From: Karalla daura
Taxonomy: Eukaryota > Chordata > Actinopteri > Chaetodontiformes > Leiognathidae
Assembly (NCBI GenBank): GCA_029224185.1
Contig: CM055196.1
Location: 13,580,009-13,644,008, forward strand
Reading direction: 5' to 3'
DNA: 64,000 bases
A model generated the notes under the pieces. It was not told where the DNA came from and searched no databases. It saw only the letters and a list, made by a program, of their open reading frames with translations. This document shows, one piece after another, positions 58,331-64,000 of this stretch (positions are counted from its first letter, which is position 1; each line of letters starts with the position of its first letter). Made by a program: the position numbers and the translations under genes.

Positions 58331-59739
58331 TGTGAACAGAACCAGCAGCCCATGAAAAGTGAACATGTTAACTACATCTCTACCTCCACAGGTACTGAGT
58401 CAACACTCATGAACACATCGTGTTATTGCAGATACTGCCATTTTGGGTTTTTCAATCACACAAATCCACATGTGATCAATGGACCTTGCAGGGCGATGTG
58501 GGGAAATAAAAAGCACATGGAAAGTGGATGGGTTTTGGTGAGACTGTGATAATAGCTGTGACCGGAGGCAGATGGGAGGATGTTCGTGGTGTGAAGATGA
58601 CCTGAAGGTGGGAAGTCATAAAAAAAACAAACAACAAAAATCACTTATTCACAGGATCACGATGACTTTATCGTTTATATCATCACACGAGGACTTGCAG
58701 AAGCTGCTTCACAACATGAGAGCTAATACTCTGTGGATGATGTCACAGGAATCAAATCTTAGACCTGCTCCACTGACAATAAATTGAGAGGGGATTTGTG
58801 GACATGCGATAGTGGCCCAGAGGTTAGAGAGAGCCAGACACGACTTATTGTGCTCTCAAAAACATTCTTGGGAGTGAACAGTTTCTGTTTGTAATGCTCC
58901 ACTCCCAAGGTATTGTAGTGGAAGAGGCTTCCTTTTCGGATAACTTTTTTAGAGAATTGTATTCGACTGTGTTTGCTGTTCACTTTGAGTTAAATAGCAC
59001 AACTCAATTGATGTGCATCTCACAATTTCAATGGCAGATCACATATCACTACACAAACAATACAGTATTTACAGGAAATGAGATTTTCTTTTTTAAATGC
59101 ACAACAGCACAGTTACAATACCAGACTCTTGTATATGATCACCACAATGTTTCAGCATTAGATCGACTTTGTGGTGAGTGCTAGGAAATTTTAGCCGGGT
59201 CCATTACTCAGTATTTTTCAAATGAGGTGCTGAGATCAACACAAAGAGAGTTAGTAGGTTGTATTCTCTGCTGTACAGTAACATAAGGATTATCCACAGG
59301 TAAATGTAAATTATCTGAATGTGACATTTCAAAATAAAATCCTGCACTGCTGTAATGCAATGCAGACTGAGGAAAAGATATTCAGGTAAATGTTTTATGC
59401 TCCCGAGTAATTTGTCATACTTAGAGGCAGCTCTGTAGCTTAGCCTCTGCTTGTTACATTTGTTTGCCGCATAGTAAAGTTGATACATCACAAGGCAGGA
59501 TAATAAGATATCATTGAGACATCAATGTCTTCCAAGGAGGTTGCTCAACCCTGTATGTAAGAAGGGTGATCAAAGTTGTGAATAGGTCTGTTTTTACATG
59601 GCCCGAGAGGAATGATTCATGATGGAATCAGACTATTAGAAATGTTGTGTCAGCCTAACTTTAATCCCTTGTTCTACACAGCATTAGATGTAAGTAACAG
59701 CGAACTGCTCAGACTTGCACGGCAGCATGTACAATTTAG
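58331..59739. other. Intergenic, no gene seen
   Basis: AT-rich unique sequence. A 96-codon ATG frame (58894-59184) has unbiased composition but no domain I recognise. Confidence 0.45.
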
Positions 59740-60276
59740 ATGAATCGACTTGAATCCATTATTCAACAGGTGCCGTTGAAACTAACTTACAACAACAAAG
59801 GCAAACTTCCGAGGCCATTAAAAGCCACAGAAAACACTTGTGGCTGTATCAGCTTTGTTGAATCGCATTTAAAGGGTCACATCTGTTTGTGGATCAATCG
59901 ACGGGCGAAACAGAGCAGTAAACAACACTGGCCGCTGTCTGGGCAGCCATAACATCTGGTATGAAGAAAATGGAAGGCATTAAAGCAAAGAACAGAAATG
60001 AACTTATTAGCCAAGTGTAAACACCAGCTCGAGAAGAGCTACTGGGCGATCACCACAGCCTTTGTACTCAAAACAAATGTTAGAAACTGGTGTAATTTCC
60101 ATGATAACAGCTGGCACAGGAGTGTGTGCTCTTGGGCAAAACATAAAGAGGTGCCCACACATGTCGTGTGTTGTCTGAAGTTGAGAAGCCTCATCTGGCT
60201 CGCAACGGAGAAAATATCAGAGCGGGGGAAGAAAAGAAAAGAACAACAACACAAACCTTCACTTGGTAGCGATTAA
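59740..60276 (+). other. Unique block with two consecutive plus-strand open frames (70 and 92 codons)
   Basis: Frames at 59740-59952 and 59998-60276 both start with ATG and have normal amino-acid composition (the second has several Trp and Cys), but neither shows a family I know. There is no clear splice pairing between them. A conserved non-coding element is as likely as an exon. Confidence 0.25.
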
Positions 60277-61500
60277 ATTATTAGTATAGCAAGAAAGATT
60301 TGGCGCTACTGGTACTGAGTAGGTACGTACTGACAGAGCGAAATATTGAACACAAGCCAGCACAGACGTTTTTTTTTTAATCACATCATAGCTTTAAAAT
60401 TCCTGTTTGTCTCTTATGCCTTTGCTTATCTGGAAGGGCCCTCTTTTGTGCTTTTATCAGGAAATATATTTAGTTTTTTTTATTTTTTATCTGGACCCAC
60501 CGCATTAAGGAAGTACATGAAAAGACCATGCAACACTAATAGTTTGCTCATTTACTGTAATTTAGTGGTAGTTAGGTGGATACAGTAGATTAGGGGACTG
60601 CACCACACCCAGTGAGTGTTTCTATGTAAACATTATATGAGAAATGCAATAAGCATAATACATTATTTTTACGTATTAATCTGAAACTAAAAGCAAAACT
60701 ATCAAACTAGAAATGAATCTGGAAAACGCTCATAAAATCTGTGAAACTCCACAAACACAATTCAACTCTACATTATACTAACCAACTAACATGCTCAGTT
60801 CACTATTACAACCTGTGATACTCTCTAGCATCAGTAATCTGCAGTCTGATCATTTTTCAACCCTAAAGCCATTACCTATTATGGTTAAGGTAATAATATT
60901 TTACACAGCTTATTTCAGAGCAGGATTTATAGCTTTTCAGATCATTAGACTGCTCTACACTGTTAACTAACACTAACGTCTGGCTCCTTTTTTTTTTTTT
61001 TTTAGAGATTTTCCCCTATGAATGGAACACTAGTAAAGCCAACAAAAGGGTGTGACTGATCTCTTCCAGGATGCATACAGTATAGGGGACACATCTGAAC
61101 CGCCAGGTTGTATAACTGGCATGGCAGGCAGCCCACAATACGAGGATTAGCTCCTCCAGAGGAAAACTTAGGAGAAAGATGGAAACATTGTGTACGCTGG
61201 CTCAAACATCAGTTTTGTTTCCTAATGAACTTATTACACAAATGTTGAAAAGAAAAATCTCAAACTTAAAAGGTTAAACTAAAACATGCAGCCAGTTGTG
61301 AACAAATAAATTAGTCCAGTCAGTGTATGCAGTAAATTTAGGATCATTAATTGTAGCAGGTTATAATGAAGCAATGGTGTGAAAGCCAAGATGACTTCAA
61401 ATAAATAAATAAATGAATACGTATTGATGAAAAAAACTCTGTTTTTTCTTCTCTTTTAGACATTTGCCGCCAACCTTAAAACTAGTAATGGTGTGATTCT
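60277..61500. other. Intergenic, no gene seen
   Basis: AT-rich unique sequence with a poly-T run (60988-61003). The stretch 61005-61210 is more balanced and could be regulatory. Confidence 0.5.
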
Positions 61501-61510
61501 TGCCACCGTC

Positions 61511-61527
61511 ATCACGTGATATAAATA
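61511..61527 (+). promoter_or_regulatory. E-box palindrome abutting a TATA box
   Basis: The 10-bp palindrome ATCACGTGAT (61511-61520) overlaps by one base a consensus TATAAATA (61520-61527). The pairing resembles a core promoter pointing to plus with a start near 61550, but no gene follows. Confidence 0.3.
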
Positions 61528-62809
61528 CCTCTGCATACATCCAAACTTTCTCAACCCAAATTCAACCAGAGTGATGAAAAGGTGATGGCTGTGTTTGTGT
61601 GGTTAATACATGAAAAACACTACATTTTGTTTAAAAGACATACTGTTTACAGCCCAGGGTGAAAATAATACCATAAACCACAAGGCTACCCATATTAATA
61701 TGGTTTCCCATAACAAGGATGCCTTAAAAAAAAAAGAAAGAAAAAAGAAAAAAAGTGAGGCCCATTTCATCAAGCTAATTGCCTGTTTGTGAGAGGGAGA
61801 AAAACTTTTCGACCACCACTCTGTTATGGAGGCTCTTTCTTAATCATAAATAGAGCCCTTGTATCCCAGAGGGACTTGCTATTCTAATTTACAATTGAAC
61901 TAAAGACCAAAGCTATCAATCTTGCACAGACACTTTATTTCTGCCCCCTTCTCTCTGGTAATTGTGGTGACATAACCATAAACAACAGAGAAAATGCTGC
62001 TGTGACTGATCTGTGGAAATGACAGCATTAACACATGAGCTGCACATAAGCACTGCCATCCACCGTGCACGTAATCATGAGCACACACACACACACACAT
62101 GCATACACACATAAACATGCAAGGTGGAACGAACAGTTGGGGCATATATAGAATGACACAAGCTTGAAATTAAAATAGACACAGTCTATTAGATCTCTTC
62201 TTAACATATTCTGAAACCTAAAACCATCCAGTGCCAAAACAATGCAAAGAGGTGAAAAAGTTTAATACTTTTCCTCATGCACTTAACACTTAAGTATAAT
62301 GCTTAAGACTTAATAATAATTTCCAGTAATCAATTTCCTAACACTTAATAAATACAAATACTTACACAAATAAAAGTCACCCCCTCTGAAAGGTTTTAAG
62401 TTACTGATGACATTAAAGAATGGATTGGTGGATAGCAATGTTGTCTTCTGGCTGGAAGGTCCCGAGACAGACTAAGTGTCTTATTGTCTAAGTGTCTGTG
62501 TGGAGTCTACATATTCACCTGTGTCTATGTAGGGTCTCTCAGGTTACCTGACACAGTTCAAAAATATGTACCACAGCATATAAACTGCCTCCAGGTTTGA
62601 GTGTGAACGTGTGAATGAATTAGCGGCATTGTGTTATATATATTATGCCATATTATGGAATTTACTAATACAGTAGTAGTGTTATAAAGTTTGATAATCA
62701 AGTCATCCTGAGTTACAATTAGTGAATAGTAGTGATCATTAATAAATGGATATTCTTCCTTTGTGCGCCTAAGAGTCTCTATGTGTTGAGTGCCCTCCTT
62801 AGCTGGAGA
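61528..62809. other. Intergenic, no gene; CA tract near 62081-62110
   Basis: AT-rich unique sequence with A-rich runs (61728-61755). Nothing recognised. Confidence 0.5.
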
Positions 62810-63270
62810 GTTTTATCACAACATACTTTTAAGTACTGTGAAGGTCTCCCGCTGACAGCGTGCTGCTGTGGAGCTGCTGTGGAGCCTCGGACACATTCCT
62901 GCTCGCAGTGACGGTGTGGTGTCACCACCGCTGCACCGTGCTCCAGTGATGCCTTTAATGATGAGCCTTTTCGTTAATGAGTTAATGCAAAAACTCTCAA
63001 TGTCATCAGCGGAGATAAGAGGGAAGAAAGCGACGCATTGTACACATAATGACAGGCTCCCTGCTTGCCCCTGAGATGTCACGGGTCAGCCATGTTAAGA
63101 ATGTGTGTGCCCAATCATCCACTGATCTTTATCTGCTGGGCCTGAAGCTAACCATGACATGGGCCCAATCAGGGGTGCTGATGAATGGACAAAGGGGCCC
63201 TTGAATTGTTGAAGCTGCCCCATGACTGCCTCTCTGCCACATCATGATGACATTAGCAATCAATATACCA
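62810..63270. promoter_or_regulatory. Candidate conserved regulatory element
   Basis: A long non-repetitive block of balanced composition with CTTTAATGATGAGCC, CGTTAATGAGTTAATGC, CCAATCATCC, CCCAATCAGG and TAGCAATCAATATACC. It stands out from the AT-rich flanks; one of the better candidates in the window. Confidence 0.45.
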
Positions 63271-64000
63271 ATTACTGAACAAGATATTAAACATGTTCAG
63301 GTAACTCTTTGCAAACTATATTGCATACATTTCAATAGGTTTGTGTCTGTTATTTATGTCACCGGCAGGTGTATATGTGTGTATTTGTAACAAGCAACAC
63401 TACCTGTGGTCAGGATTACAAAATTATCATCATACATTATTTGTGTCTGCCTCAAGCACCCCAAGAGGGGAAAAAAAAGTTTTGAGATCATAGAAAGTCT
63501 ATGGATCACAAGTGGCTCAAAGTTTTGGGAGGACAACAGGGTGGACTACAAGTTCATACATTTATTCTGGATTTTAAAGGGACCTTGCAGTTTACATCAG
63601 AGTTTACAAGATTTATTCAGTAAAATGAACTGTTGTGGGTCTTTTGTATCCAATTATAGTAACTTCTTACTTCAATGTTTAATAGTAGAATACTGCAGGT
63701 TATCCAATTTTAAGTCTATCAGACATCTGAAGTCACACTGACGGATAAATGGTTTAATCTGCTTTCATCATTAGATATAATTCGGAATAATCTGTTTATG
63801 AGATGTTTTTTATTTAGAATATATTATTGGAGTTGAAAAGAAGGAGTCCAGGCAGAGTCTGCAGAACTCCATCGTTAATTATCAGTTTCAGATGTTTTTT
63901 AGTTTTTTACAGAAAGGCTGAAATGATGATGGGTAATAAGTAAGAGGTTGTTGAGAATTCTGTGGAAAGACAACTAAATGCTGAAGTTTACTGCAGTATG
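63271..64000. other. Intergenic, no gene seen
   Basis: AT-rich unique sequence. A 111-codon plus-strand frame (63406-63741) matches nothing I know. Confidence 0.5.

Overview
The window looks like a piece of a ray-finned (teleost) fish genome built around one recognisable protein-coding gene, the orphan nuclear receptor COUP-TFII (nr2f2), on the minus strand at about 44.5-51.6 kb. The organism call rests on five things: spliced vertebrate gene structure with GT-AG introns; an N-terminus close to what I recall of zebrafish COUP-TF proteins; very dense CA, CT, TA, GATA and ATT microsatellites; diverged interspersed repeats of a kind common in teleosts; and no operons or bacterial signals.

The nr2f2 coding sequence can be read end to end. 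Exon 1 (50311-50761) encodes the N-terminal region and the whole two-zinc-finger DNA-binding domain. Exon 2 (48856-49383) encodes the hinge and most of the ligand-binding domain. Exon 3 (46223-46497) encodes the C-terminal part with the AF-2 helix. Joined, they give 1254 nt, that is 417 residues plus a stop. An in-frame stop lies four codons upstream of the ATG. Upstream, at 51549-51682, is a compact promoter-like module holding a TATA-like box, a DR1-type nuclear-receptor element, an X-box-like motif, a perfect CArG box and an inverted CCAAT box. The presumed 3' UTR carries matches to miR-430/302 seed sites and Pumilio sites. A perfect plus-strand splice donor at 53383/53384 could mark a divergent non-coding transcript.

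The rest (about 1-44 kb, downstream of the gene, and 53.4-64 kb, upstream) looks like a gene desert. I see no other gene I can support, no tRNA or rRNA, no CRISPR and no intact transposon. It holds: (i) simple repeats, the longest being GATA at 17261-17440, TA at 27970-28124 and ATT at 54256-54419; (ii) four diverged copies of one interspersed repeat, all in the same orientation, plus LINE/SINE-tail-like fragments; (iii) many non-repetitive blocks of balanced composition, rich in homeodomain, POU, SOX, TCF, MEIS and CRE-like motifs, which I flag as candidate conserved regulatory elements. That reading fits the known biology of NR2F2, a developmental regulator that lies in a gene desert in vertebrates, but conservation itself could not be tested here.

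I found no convincing new biological system. The most useful leads are the promoter module, the possible divergent transcript, a palindromic POU/C-EBP-like element at 39668-39710, a CRE pair at 42361-42390, an approximately 80-93 bp degenerate tandem repeat at 31446-31680, and perfect short hairpins at 23827 and 38528.
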